Source: Alloalcanivorax venustensis ISO4
GTDB taxonomy: Bacteria; Pseudomonadota; Gammaproteobacteria; Pseudomonadales; Alcanivoracaceae
Length of the DNA: 64,000 bases
Direction of reading: 5' to 3'
NCBI RefSeq assembly: GCF_015356855.1
Contig: NZ_ARXR01000004.1
Coordinates: 62,001-126,000 of the forward strand
Part shown: piece by piece, positions 53,343 through 61,757 of the stretch
Layout: every line of letters begins with the position of its first letter
Numbering within the stretch: the stretch's first letter is position 1
Position numbers and translations under genes: made by a program
The notes under the pieces: model-generated
Databases searched by the model: none
The model's input: the letters and a program-made list of their open reading frames with translations, nothing else
Told to the model about the DNA's origin: nothing

Positions 53343-54793
53343 CACTCTCCTTTCTCTTCGCCTTTCTCCAGGCTTTGCCAAAGGTGCATCACCGCGTAGG
53401 CCCGCCAGGGGCGCCAGGCCTCCGCCCGTTCGCGGGCGCGCGCCGGGGAGGTCTCGCCGAGGGCCTTGAGCACGCCGTAGTCGGCGGCGGGGAAGGCGTC
53501 CGGCCAGCCCAGGGCGCGCATCGCCAGATACTGGGCGGTCCAGTCGCCGATGCCGGGCAGCGCCTGCAGGCGCGCCAGGGTGTCTTCCACCGCCGCCCCC
53601 GGCGCCAGCACCAGATCGCCGTCGGCGCAGGCCCGGGCGAGCACCTGTATCGCCTTCACCCGGGTGCGGATAATGCCCAGTTCACCGAGGGTGTCGGCAC
53701 TGCTCTCCGCCACCCGTTCAGCGTCCGGAAAGGTATGGGTGAGGCCGGCGAAGGGGGTCGCCAGCGGCTCGCCGAGCGCGGCGGCCACCCGGCCGGCCAG
53801 GGTGCAGGCGGCACGCACCGTGATCTGCTGGCCGAGCACCGCGCGCACCGCCGCCTCGAAACCGTCGAACGCGCCGGGCACGCGCAGGCCCGGATGCGCC
53901 TCGGCGAGTTCGCCGAGCCGGACGCTCACTTCCTGCGGTTGGCAGCCGAGATCGAACAGCCGCTGCAGCCGCCCCAACACCTCCGGCACCGCCCTGGCCA
54001 GCGACGCGGACAGGGTCACCGCCAGCAGCGGCCGGCCCGGCACCGGCCGCACCGCCAGCCAGCCGCGCAGCGCCTGGCCCTGGCGCGACAACGCCACGGT
54101 ACGGCGGGAGACGCCGTCGTCCACCGCTTCGACGCCGGCGATGGCGCGCTGGCCGAGAAACGCGAGCAGACGGAGCCAGTCCAGGGGTGGGCGGTAGGCA
54201 AGCTGAAAATCCAGGCTGTCCTGGTGACGGCTGGTCGGCAGGCGCCGCAGTTGCGAGGGCTGCAGCCGGTAGCGCTGGCGGAACAGCGCATTAAAGCGGC
54301 GCACGCTGCCGAACCCGGCGGCCAGCGCCACTTCGGTGACCGGCAGGCCGGTGTCGGTGAGCAGCCGCTTGGCCAGCAGCAGGCGCTGGGTTTGGGCGTA
54401 GGCCACCGGCGAAACGCCGAACTCATCACCGAAGGTACGCCGCAGGTGGCGGTCGCTGACGCCCAGCTCCGCCGCCAGGGCGCCGAGGTGGTTGTCGGTG
54501 AGGCCGCCTTCGTCGATGCGCGCCGCCACCGCCCGCGCCAGCCGGCGGCGGGCGTCGACGCTGGCGTGGCCGGGCGCCAGCTCGGGGCGGCAGCGCAGGC
54601 AGGGGCGATAGCCGCCGGCTTCGGCGGCGGCGGCGCTGGGGAAAAAGCGGCAATTGTCCCGCCGCGGTACGCGAGCCGGGCACACCGGCCGGCAGTACAC
54701 CCCGGTGGTCACCACGGCGACGAAGAACTGCCCGTCGAAACGGGCGTCGCGGGCGGTCAGCGCCTGATAACAGACATCGTCATTGATCCACAT
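53342..54793 (-). CDS. alkA: Ada regulatory domain fused to 3-methyladenine DNA glycosylase II (AlkA)
   Basis: A 483-residue fusion. Residues 1-80 are the Ada zinc/methyl-acceptor domain, with cysteines in VYCRPVCPARVPRRDNCRFF and YRPCLRCRPE; the first cysteine of CRPVC is the expected methyl acceptor. Residues about 85-190 form an AraC-type double HTH. Residues about 195-480 are AlkA: N-terminal domain, then HhH-GPD with LPGIGDWTAQYLAMRALG and catalytic Asp in FPAADYG. It probably senses phosphotriester damage, activates transcription and excises alkylated bases. The ATG at 54793 begins MWINDDVCYQAL. ogt follows in the same operon. Confidence 0.93.
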   Translation of the reverse strand: MWINDDVCYQALTARDARFDGQFFVAVVTTGVYCRPVCPARVPRRDNCRFFPSAAAAEAGGYRPCLRCRPELAPGHASVDARRRLARAVAARIDEGGLTDNHLGALAAELGVSDRHLRRTFGDEFGVSPVAYAQTQRLLLAKRLLTDTGLPVTEVALAAGFGSVRRFNALFRQRYRLQPSQLRRLPTSRHQDSLDFQLAYRPPLDWLRLLAFLGQRAIAGVEAVDDGVSRRTVALSRQGQALRGWLAVRPVPGRPLLAVTLSASLARAVPEVLGRLQRLFDLGCQPQEVSVRLGELAEAHPGLRVPGAFDGFEAAVRAVLGQQITVRAACTLAGRVAAALGEPLATPFAGLTHTFPDAERVAESSADTLGELGIIRTRVKAIQVLARACADGDLVLAPGAAVEDTLARLQALPGIGDWTAQYLAMRALGWPDAFPAADYGVLKALGETSPARARERAEAWRPWRAYAVMHLWQSLEKGEEKGE

Positions 54794-54859
54794 GGGGCCA
54801 TCATAGACGGTGCGGGGGCGCTCGACTCGCCGTTTTCGGACCTGGCTGTGGGAGCTTGC

Positions 54860-54919
54860 TTGTGGGAGCGGGCCCTGCCCGCGAAAGGCCGGCTTGCCGG
54901 CCGGCAGGATGCCAGAGAC
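54860..54919 (+). repeat. REP element copy G (two-hairpin type)
   Basis: Stem 1 is GCGGGC-type; stem 2 is GGCCGGC/GCCGGCC. Immediately before it, 54846-54857 is a truncated start of a second element (TGTGGGAGCTTGC), as if G had inserted into or recombined with another copy. Confidence 0.9.
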
Positions 54920-54943
54920 GCCGATTGTGCGGCTGTTAGACAG

Positions 54944-55001
54944 GGCTCTGGAATCCTGCCGGGAGCTTCGCTCCCTTTCGCTTGCAAGCAAGCTCCCACA
55001 A
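54944..55001 (-). repeat. REP element copy H (two-hairpin type)
   Basis: Inverted relative to G. Stem 1 is GCTTGC/GCAAGC, stem 2 GGGAGC/GCTCCC. Its GCTTGC end pairs with the truncated fragment at 54846-54857, so the whole 54846-55001 segment can fold as one long cruciform. It ends 15 bases from the tetR stop. Confidence 0.9.
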
Positions 55002-55016
55002 TCCCGGGCCGCTCTG

Positions 55017-55661
55017 TCAGGAGGGAGCCACCCCATAGCCTTTCAGGAAGACGCGCACCACCTCGCGGACGTGCGCCTTGGCGTCCTGCTCGGTAGGCGC
55101 TTCGCCGCAGCCGATCACCAGCTGCATGTGGCGGCAGCTCTGCAGCATGCCGAAGAACAGCTCCGCGGCGGCGGCGGGATCGCCCAGCCGCACCAGACCG
55201 CGTTCGCGGGCCCGGGTGAGCAGGCGCTCCATTTCGTTGAGGGTGCGCTGCGGTCCCGCCTCGAAAAACAGCCGGGCCATCTCGGTGTCCTGGCCGGCCA
55301 GACTCGCCATCAGTCGCTCCAGGGCGATGGCCTCTTCGCTGTTGATCAGAGTGACAAAGGCGTGACCGATGCGCTCCAGGACCACGGTCAGGTCGTCGCC
55401 GGCCTCCAGGGAAAAGATCGGGAAGGGCATCATCCCTTCGCACTTGGCTTCCACGGCGGCGGCGAACAGCGTCGCCTTGTCGGAAAAGTGGCTGTAGACG
55501 GTGAGCTTGGAGACACCGGCCTCGGTGGCCACCGCGTCCATGCTGGTGCCGGCGAACCCCTGGGCGATGAACAGCGCCTTGGCGGCATCGAGAATCGCCT
55601 CGCGCTTGGCCGGGTCCTTGGGCCGTCCACGCAGAGCCGTCTGGGAGTCGTTATCAGGCAT
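55017..55661 (-). CDS. TetR-family repressor of the adjacent RND efflux operon
   Basis: A 214-residue regulator. The TetR HTH covers about residues 18-65 (AILDAAKALFIAQGFAGTSMDAVATEAGVSKLTVYSHF), followed by a helical ligand-binding domain. It lies divergent from the membrane-fusion and RND genes, with a symmetrical operator in between, the standard AcrR/NalC-like arrangement. The ATG at 55661 begins MPDNDSQTALRGRPKDP; a longer frame to 55724 would cross into operator DNA. The inducer is unknown. Confidence 0.9.
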   Translation of the reverse strand: MPDNDSQTALRGRPKDPAKREAILDAAKALFIAQGFAGTSMDAVATEAGVSKLTVYSHFSDKATLFAAAVEAKCEGMMPFPIFSLEAGDDLTVVLERIGHAFVTLINSEEAIALERLMASLAGQDTEMARLFFEAGPQRTLNEMERLLTRARERGLVRLGDPAAAAELFFGMLQSCRHMQLVIGCGEAPTEQDAKAHVREVVRVFLKGYGVAPS

Positions 55662-55732
55662 GCTTCTCCAAACCTTCGGCCAAACAAATAGTGGCCCCAA
55701 GAGATAGTGGACCAAAGAGTTCAATAAACTTA

Positions 55733-55750
55733 CTATACCGGCGAGTATAG
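55733..55750. promoter_or_regulatory. Predicted TetR operator between tetR and RND operon
   Basis: Palindrome CTATAC-CGGCGA-GTATAG is centred about 80 bases from the tetR ATG and 76 from the membrane-fusion-protein ATG. Both arms contain -10-like TATAC/TATAG sequences, so binding would block both promoters. A direct repeat ATAGTGG (55688 and 55704) lies on the tetR side. Confidence 0.65.
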
Positions 55751-55817
55751 CATTGCCCGGGGGCGGTCGGCGCCCTTTTTACGTCATTCCACAAACCATG
55801 CTCTGGGGGTTTCCGGC

Positions 55818-56948
55818 ATGTCGCGTTATCCACTGCTCGCTCTACTGCCGTTGGCCTTGGTGATGGCCGCCTGTTCCCCGGCGGAGCCCGAAAGCGACAC
55901 CAGCCCGCGTCCGGCCCTGGTGGTCCAGCCGGGTACCGGCGACGCCCTGCGCGATATTTACCCCGGCGAGGTGCGCGCCCGTTACGAGCCGGAGCTGGCG
56001 TTCCGCATCGGCGGCAAGATCAGCCGCCGCATGGTGACCGTGGGCGACCGGGTGGAAGCCGGCCAGCCGCTGGCGGAGCTGAACGCCGAGGACGTGCGGC
56101 TGGAACTGGACGCGGCCCGCGCCCGGCTGGCCTCGGCCCGCTCGGACCAGCGGCTGGCGCGCAGCGAGCTGGAGCGCTACCGCACCCTGCTCGACCGGCA
56201 GGTGATCAGCCAGTCCCAGTTCGACTCCGTGGAGAGCCGCGCCGAGGCCAGCGACGCCCAGCTGGAGCAGGCCCGCGCGCAGCTCAAGGTGGCCAGCAAC
56301 CAGGCCGATTACGCGGTGCTGGAAGCGCCGGAAACCGGCGTCATCGCGCAACGTCTGGCGGAGGCCGGTCAGGTGGTGGCCGCCGGCCAGGCGGTGTTCG
56401 TGCTGGCGGTGGACGGCGACCGGGAAGTGGTCATCGATCTGCCGGAGCAGGATGTGAAGCGGTTCCAGGTGGGCGACGAGGTGGCCATCGAACTGTGGTC
56501 GCGCCCCGGCGAACCCTTCCCGGGACGCATCCGCGAGCTGGCGCCGGCGGCGGACCCGAGCTCGCGAACCTTCGAGGCCCGCGTCGCCTTCGACAACGAC
56601 ACCGCGGACGCCGAGCTGGGCCAGAGCGCGCGGGTGCTGGTGGACCACGCCAACGGCGGCGCCGATGTGCTCACGGTGCCGCTGGCGGCGGTCACCGCCG
56701 ACCAGGGCGAGAGTTTCGTGTGGGTGGTGAACCCGGATGACGCCACGCTGGTGAAAACCCCGGTGCGCACCGGCGCCTACCGGGAAGACCGGGTGCCGGT
56801 GCTGGAGGGCCTGTCGGCGGACGACTGGGTGGTGGCCGCCGGCACCCAGGTGCTGCGCGAAGGGCAGAAGGTGCGCCCGGTGGACCGGCAGAACCGTCAG
56901 GTCAGCCTGGGTGACGGTCAGGACGGTGGCCAGGAAGGTGGAGAGTAG
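55818..56948 (+). CDS. RND efflux periplasmic adaptor lipoprotein
   Basis: A 376-residue membrane-fusion protein. Lipobox VMAAC places the lipidated Cys near residue 19. A barrel-sandwich and alpha-hairpin pattern follows (lipoyl half VGDRVEAGQPLAEL, coiled region about 95-160, second half APETGVIAQRLAEAGQVVAAGQ). Then come beta-barrel and membrane-proximal domains. It connects the RND pump to an outer-membrane channel. It is three bases upstream of the RND gene. No TolC-type gene is in the window. Confidence 0.92.
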   Translation: MSRYPLLALLPLALVMAACSPAEPESDTSPRPALVVQPGTGDALRDIYPGEVRARYEPELAFRIGGKISRRMVTVGDRVEAGQPLAELNAEDVRLELDAARARLASARSDQRLARSELERYRTLLDRQVISQSQFDSVESRAEASDAQLEQARAQLKVASNQADYAVLEAPETGVIAQRLAEAGQVVAAGQAVFVLAVDGDREVVIDLPEQDVKRFQVGDEVAIELWSRPGEPFPGRIRELAPAADPSSRTFEARVAFDNDTADAELGQSARVLVDHANGGADVLTVPLAAVTADQGESFVWVVNPDDATLVKTPVRTGAYREDRVPVLEGLSADDWVVAAGTQVLREGQKVRPVDRQNRQVSLGDGQDGGQEGGE

Positions 56949-56950
56949 CG

Positions 56951-59900
56951 ATGCGCTTCAACCTTTCCGAATGGGCCCTGAGAAATCGCGCCCTGGTGCT
57001 CTACGCGATGATCCTGCTGGGCGCCCTGGGCGCCCTCTCCTATTCGCAGCTGGGCCAGAGCGAAGACCCGCCCTTCACCTTCAAGGTGATGGTGGTGAAC
57101 ACCGTCTGGCCGGGCGCCAGCGCCGAGGAGGTGAGCCGCCAGGTCACCGAGCGCATCGAGAAGAAGCTGATGGAGACCGGCGACTACGACCGCATCACCT
57201 CGTTCTCCCGGCCCGGCCAGTCGCAGGTGCTGTTCGTGGCCCGCGACGACATGCACTCCTCGGAAATCCCCGACCTCTGGTACCAGGTGCGCAAGAAGGT
57301 CGGCGACATCAAGCACACCCTGCCCCCGGACGCCCAGGGGCCGTTCTTCAATGACGAGTTCGGCACCACCTTCGGCAACATCTACGCGCTCACCGGGCCC
57401 GGTTTCGACTACGCGCTGATGAAGGATTACGCCGAGCGCCTGCAGCTCGCCCTGCAGCGCGTGGAGGATGCCGGCAAGGTGGAGCTGGTGGGCGTCCAGG
57501 ACGAGAAAATCTGGGTGGAGCTGTCCAACACCAAGCTGGCGTCCCTGGGCATTCCCATGGGCGCGGTGCAGCAGGCACTGCAATCGCAGAACGCGGTGGC
57601 CCAGGCGGGCTTCTTCGAAACCCCCAGCGACCGGGTCCGCCTGCGGGTGTCCGGCCAGTTCCGGTCGGTGGAGGAGATCCGCCGTTTCCCCATCGACGTG
57701 AACGGCCGCACCCTGCGCCTGGGCGACATCGCCGAGGTGTTCCGCGGCTTCAGCGACCCGGCCGAACCGCGCATGCGCTTTCTGGGCGAAAACGCCATCG
57801 GCCTGGCGGTGTCGATGAAGGACGGCGGCGACATTCTCGCCCTGGGTGAAAACCTGGACGCCGAGTTCAAGCGCCTGCAGGACACGCTGCCGGCGGGCCT
57901 GACGCTGAGCAAGGTGTCCGACCAACCGGCGGCGGTGGAGGCCGGCGTCGGCGAATTCGTGCAGGTGCTGATCGAAGCGCTGGTGATCGTGCTGCTGGTG
58001 AGCTTCTTCTCGCTGGGCGCGCGCACCGGCCTGGTGGTGGCGCTGTCGATTCCGCTGGTGCTGGCGATGACCTTCGCGCTGATGCACTACTTCGACATCG
58101 GCCTGCACAAGATCTCCCTGGGCGCGCTGGTGCTGGCGCTGGGCCTGATGGTGGACGACGCCATCATCGCCGTGGAGATGATGGCGATCAAAATGGAGCA
58201 GGGCTTCAGCCGCTTGAAGGCGGCCGGCTTCGCCTGGACCAGCACTGCCTTCCCGATGCTCACCGGCACGCTGATCACCGCCGCCGGCTTTCTGCCCATC
58301 GCCACCGCCGAGTCCGGCACCGGCGAATACACCCGTTCGATTTTCCAGGTGGTGACGCTGTCGTTGCTGGTGTCCTGGATCACCGCCGTGGTGTTCGTGC
58401 CCTACCTGGGCGACAAGCTGCTGCCGGAGCTGGCCCGCCGCGACGCCGACGGCAAGGTGCACGACCCCTATCAGAAACCCTTCTACCAGCGGTTCCGGCG
58501 GCTGGTGCTGTGGTGCGTGCGCTACCGCAAAACCGTGATCACCCTGACCCTGCTGATCTTCGTGGGCTCGCTGGCGCTGTTCCGGCTGGTGCCGCAGCAG
58601 TTCTTCCCGCCCTCGGCGCGGCTGGAGCTGATGGTGGATCTGAAGCTGCACGAGGGCGCCTCCCTGGAGGCCACCCAGGCGCAGGCGGAACGGCTGGAGA
58701 AACTGCTCGACGACAACCCGGACATCGACCACTACGTGGCCTATGTGGGCGCCGGCTCGCCGCGTTTCTATCTGCCGCTGGATCAGCAGTTGCCGGCGGC
58801 CAGCTTCGCCCAGTTCGTGGTGCTCACCGACAGCATCGAACAGCGCGAGGAAATCCGCGCCTGGTTGATCGACACCATGCGCGAACAGTTCCCCACCCTG
58901 CGCAGCCGGGTGTCGCGGCTGGAAAACGGCCCGCCGGTGGGCTACCCGATTCAGTTCCGCGTCTCCGGCGAGCACATTCCCAAGGTCCGTGAGCTGGCCC
59001 GCGACGTGGCCGCCGTGGTGCGCGACAACCCGGCGGTGACCAACGTGCATCTGGACTGGGAAGAGCCCAGCAAGGTGGTGCGCCTGAACGTGGACCAGGA
59101 CCGCGCCCGTGCCCTGGGCGTGAATACCGCCGACCTGTCCCGGGCGCTGCAGAGCTCCCTGTCCGGCGTGGCGGTGAGCCAGTACCGCGAAGACAACGAG
59201 CTGATCGACGTGGAGGTGCGCGGCGACGCCCGTGAGCGCGAAGCCCTGGGCCAGTTGGGGAACCTGGCGGTGCAGACCGAGACCGGCCGCAGCGTGCCGC
59301 TCAATCAGGTGGCGACCCTGGAGTACGGCTTCGAGGAAGGCATCATTTGGCACCGCAACCGGCTGCCCACGGTCACCGTGCGCGCCGACATCTACGGCGA
59401 CGAGCAGCCGGCCACCCTGGTCGGTCAGTTGCAGCCCAAGCTGCAGAGCGTGCGCGAGGCGCTGCCGCCGGGCTATCTGCTGGAGGTGGGCGGCACCGTG
59501 GAGGAATCCGCCCGCGGCCAGAGCTCGGTGAACGCCGGCCTGCCGCTGTTCGTGCTGGTGGTGATTACTTTGCTGATGCTGCAGCTGCGCCGCTTCTCGC
59601 TGACCACCATGGTGTTCCTCACCGCGCCGCTGGGGCTGATCGGCGTGACCCTGTTCCTGCTGCTGTTCGGCGAGCCGTTCGGCTTCGTGGCGATGCTCGG
59701 CACCATCGCGCTGACCGGCATGATCATGCGCAACTCGGTGATCCTGGTGGATCAGATCGAGCAGGACATCAGCCAGGGCCGCAGCCAGTGGGACGCGATC
59801 ATCGAGTCCACGGTGCGCCGTTTCCGGCCCATCGCGCTGACCGCGCTGACCGCGGTGCTGGCGATGATTCCGCTGTCACGCAGCGACTTCTTCGGCCCCA

Positions 59901-60025
59901 TGGCGGTGGCGATCATGGGCGGGCTGATCGTGGCCACCGCCCTGACCCTGCTGTTCCTGCCGGCGCTGTACGCCGCCTGGTTCCGGGTCAAGGAGACCCA
60001 CAACGACGAGCCGGTTACTCAGTGA
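56951..60025 (+). CDS. RND efflux permease
   Basis: A 1024-residue inner-membrane proton/drug antiporter of the AcrB (HAE1-like) group with the usual length and duplicated 6+6 membrane plan. N-terminal anchor WALRNRALVLYAMILLGALGAL, proton-relay segment LVLALGLMVDDAIIAVEMM (Asp pair near residue 405) and LTGMIMRNSVILVDQIEQD in TM10-11 are visible. The sequence SEDPPFTFKVMVVNTVWPGAS recalls TriC-type pumps. Substrates cannot be predicted. Its stop overlaps the convergent lipoprotein gene by eleven bases. Confidence 0.93.
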   Translation: MRFNLSEWALRNRALVLYAMILLGALGALSYSQLGQSEDPPFTFKVMVVNTVWPGASAEEVSRQVTERIEKKLMETGDYDRITSFSRPGQSQVLFVARDDMHSSEIPDLWYQVRKKVGDIKHTLPPDAQGPFFNDEFGTTFGNIYALTGPGFDYALMKDYAERLQLALQRVEDAGKVELVGVQDEKIWVELSNTKLASLGIPMGAVQQALQSQNAVAQAGFFETPSDRVRLRVSGQFRSVEEIRRFPIDVNGRTLRLGDIAEVFRGFSDPAEPRMRFLGENAIGLAVSMKDGGDILALGENLDAEFKRLQDTLPAGLTLSKVSDQPAAVEAGVGEFVQVLIEALVIVLLVSFFSLGARTGLVVALSIPLVLAMTFALMHYFDIGLHKISLGALVLALGLMVDDAIIAVEMMAIKMEQGFSRLKAAGFAWTSTAFPMLTGTLITAAGFLPIATAESGTGEYTRSIFQVVTLSLLVSWITAVVFVPYLGDKLLPELARRDADGKVHDPYQKPFYQRFRRLVLWCVRYRKTVITLTLLIFVGSLALFRLVPQQFFPPSARLELMVDLKLHEGASLEATQAQAERLEKLLDDNPDIDHYVAYVGAGSPRFYLPLDQQLPAASFAQFVVLTDSIEQREEIRAWLIDTMREQFPTLRSRVSRLENGPPVGYPIQFRVSGEHIPKVRELARDVAAVVRDNPAVTNVHLDWEEPSKVVRLNVDQDRARALGVNTADLSRALQSSLSGVAVSQYREDNELIDVEVRGDAREREALGQLGNLAVQTETGRSVPLNQVATLEYGFEEGIIWHRNRLPTVTVRADIYGDEQPATLVGQLQPKLQSVREALPPGYLLEVGGTVEESARGQSSVNAGLPLFVLVVITLLMLQLRRFSLTTMVFLTAPLGLIGVTLFLLLFGEPFGFVAMLGTIALTGMIMRNSVILVDQIEQDISQGRSQWDAIIESTVRRFRPIALTALTAVLAMIPLSRSDFFGPMAVAIMGGLIVATALTLLFLPALYAAWFRVKETHNDEPVTQ

Positions 60026-60764
60026 ACCGGACGCCGTCGAGCACCGTCTGCAGCGTTTCCAGGGCCTCGGTCTGGCGGTCCGCCGCCTCGCCCTGGCCGC
60101 CGCTGCCGCGGGCGATCAGATCGATGGCGTAGCAGGACTCGGTGTAGGTGGCGCGGTAGCTGCGGATGGTGGTGTATTGGTCGCCATCGGTGCGCGTCAC
60201 GTCGAAGCGAGTGAACGCCACATCGTCGATGGTCTGCGTCTGCTTGCTCTCCTGGTCGACGCCCTCGGGCAGGTCCTTGCAGTGGGTGAGCGCCTTGGTG
60301 TTGCGGCTGGCGCCGAGCTGAAAGCGCGCGTCCACCTCACCGGGTACTTTCAGAGTCAGCAGGCGCCGGCCCTCCCGGCCGTCGGCGAAGGCGTGCCATT
60401 GCGCCGCGTCCCCGGCCTCGCCGTCTTCAGTGGACACCTGTTGCAGGGATTCCGGGTAGTCCACCGCAATGCGGAATCGGGTGTCGGTGAAGGTGGCGGC
60501 GTCCTCACCGGTGGCGGCGGCATCCGGCTGCTGGGCGGACTCATAACCGCCACCGGCCTCTTCCTCACTGCCGTCGGCGGGGCCGCCGGTTTGCTCGGCG
60601 CCGGTCTCTTCGCCGGGCCGGGATTCTTCAATGGGCGGATGCGGAACCGTCTCTTCGTCGTCCGCCGCCTTTTTGGCGTCGTCCTCGTCCGGCGGCTGGC
60701 AGCCGGCCAGGAATAACGTGCCGGTGAGCGCACCGGTGGCCAGTAAAACGGTGAAATTACGCAT
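60015..60764 (-). CDS. Hypothetical lipoprotein
   Basis: A 249-residue predicted lipoprotein: signal peptide with lipobox FLAGC (Cys near residue 22), then an acidic low-complexity linker of about 65 residues (rich in Glu, Asp, Pro, Gly). A folded C-terminal domain follows (about 90-249) with two cysteines (HCKDLPEG and ESCYAIDLIA) that may form a disulfide. I do not recognise the family. The C-terminal part, with DTRFRIAVDYPESL, YTTIRSYRATYTESCYAIDL and LDGVRF, resembles PsbP/DUF1795-like lipoproteins in general pattern only. Confidence 0.75.
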   Translation of the reverse strand: MRNFTVLLATGALTGTLFLAGCQPPDEDDAKKAADDEETVPHPPIEESRPGEETGAEQTGGPADGSEEEAGGGYESAQQPDAAATGEDAATFTDTRFRIAVDYPESLQQVSTEDGEAGDAAQWHAFADGREGRRLLTLKVPGEVDARFQLGASRNTKALTHCKDLPEGVDQESKQTQTIDDVAFTRFDVTRTDGDQYTTIRSYRATYTESCYAIDLIARGSGGQGEAADRQTEALETLQTVLDGVRFTE

Positions 60765-60924
60765 GGTATTGCTCCTTTTCGGGTATCGGCTGCCGTCCTT
60801 GGGCAACCACGACTAACGCTTTTCATCCTACGCCCCGCCACGCCGGACAACGCCCCCGCTTAACACTGTTTAACAGCGGCGGCGCCGTTCACGTTAAACT
60901 CGTGGCCTGGAAGGGAGGCGAAGC

Positions 60925-61680
60925 GTGGAACTGGAACTGTCGCTATTACTGATACTGGGTGGGGTCGCCCTGCTGGCGGGCTTTATCGATACCCTGGCCG
61001 GCGGCGGAGGCCTGCTGACCCTGCCGGCGCTGTTGCTGGCCGGACTGAACCCGGTAAACGCGCTCGCCACCAACAAGCTGCAGGGCACCTTCGGCTCCGG
61101 CATGGCCACCTTCATGCTGCTGCGCCGGCGCCGCTTCGCCGAAACGCTGGCGGGGCTGAGGCGTCCGTTCCTGTGGTCGCTGGGGGGCAGCGCCTTGGGC
61201 ACGGTGCTGGTGCAGCTCACCGACAGCGACGCCCTGCAGGTGCTGGTGCCGGTGGTACTGGCGGTGATCGCGCTGTATTTCCTGTTCAGCCCCGGCGCCG
61301 GCAGCGTGACCCGGGCACCGCGCCTGTCCGCGCGCCTGTACGAGCGCACCGTGGTGCCGGTGATCGGCTTCTACGACGGCTTCTTCGGGCCGGGCACCGG
61401 TTCGTTTTTCTCGCTCACCGGCGTGGCCCTGCGCGGCCAGGATCTGATCACCGCCACCGCCCAGGCCAAGGCGCTGAACTTCGCCAGCAACATCGCCTCG
61501 CTGACGCTGTTCGTGGTCGGCGGCAAGGTGCTGTGGGTCACCGGCGCGGTGATGATCGTCGGCCAGATGGCCGGCGCCTGGCTGGGTTCCCACGCGGTGC
61601 TGCGCGGCGGCGCCCGTTTGATCCGGCCGTTGATCGTGCTCGTCTGCCTGGCCATGCTGCTTCGCTATCTGTTCGGCTGA
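60925..61680 (+). CDS. TSUP-family permease (YfcA-like)
   Basis: A 251-residue inner-membrane protein with about seven to eight hydrophobic segments. TSUP/YfcA hallmarks are GFIDTLAGGGGLLTLPALLLAGLNPVNALATNKLQGTFG and GFYDGFFGPGTGSFFSL. It belongs to a different branch from the TSUP protein at 36712. Substrate unknown. Translation starts with GTG at 60925 after GGGAGGCGAAGC. It is followed after 77 bases by the NCS2-like permease. Confidence 0.88.
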   Translation: MELELSLLLILGGVALLAGFIDTLAGGGGLLTLPALLLAGLNPVNALATNKLQGTFGSGMATFMLLRRRRFAETLAGLRRPFLWSLGGSALGTVLVQLTDSDALQVLVPVVLAVIALYFLFSPGAGSVTRAPRLSARLYERTVVPVIGFYDGFFGPGTGSFFSLTGVALRGQDLITATAQAKALNFASNIASLTLFVVGGKVLWVTGAVMIVGQMAGAWLGSHAVLRGGARLIRPLIVLVCLAMLLRYLFG

Positions 61681-61757
61681 ACGCCGGTCGCTTGATTCCT
61701 GACCCACGGGTCATACACTGATTACGCCATAATACCAACGAGCTCGGGACCTTCTTC

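Noticed and set aside
56918-59353. 811-codon open frame on the minus strand
   Set aside because: Exact antisense shadow of the RND permease gene; composition (His, Gln, Val rich) is not protein-like.
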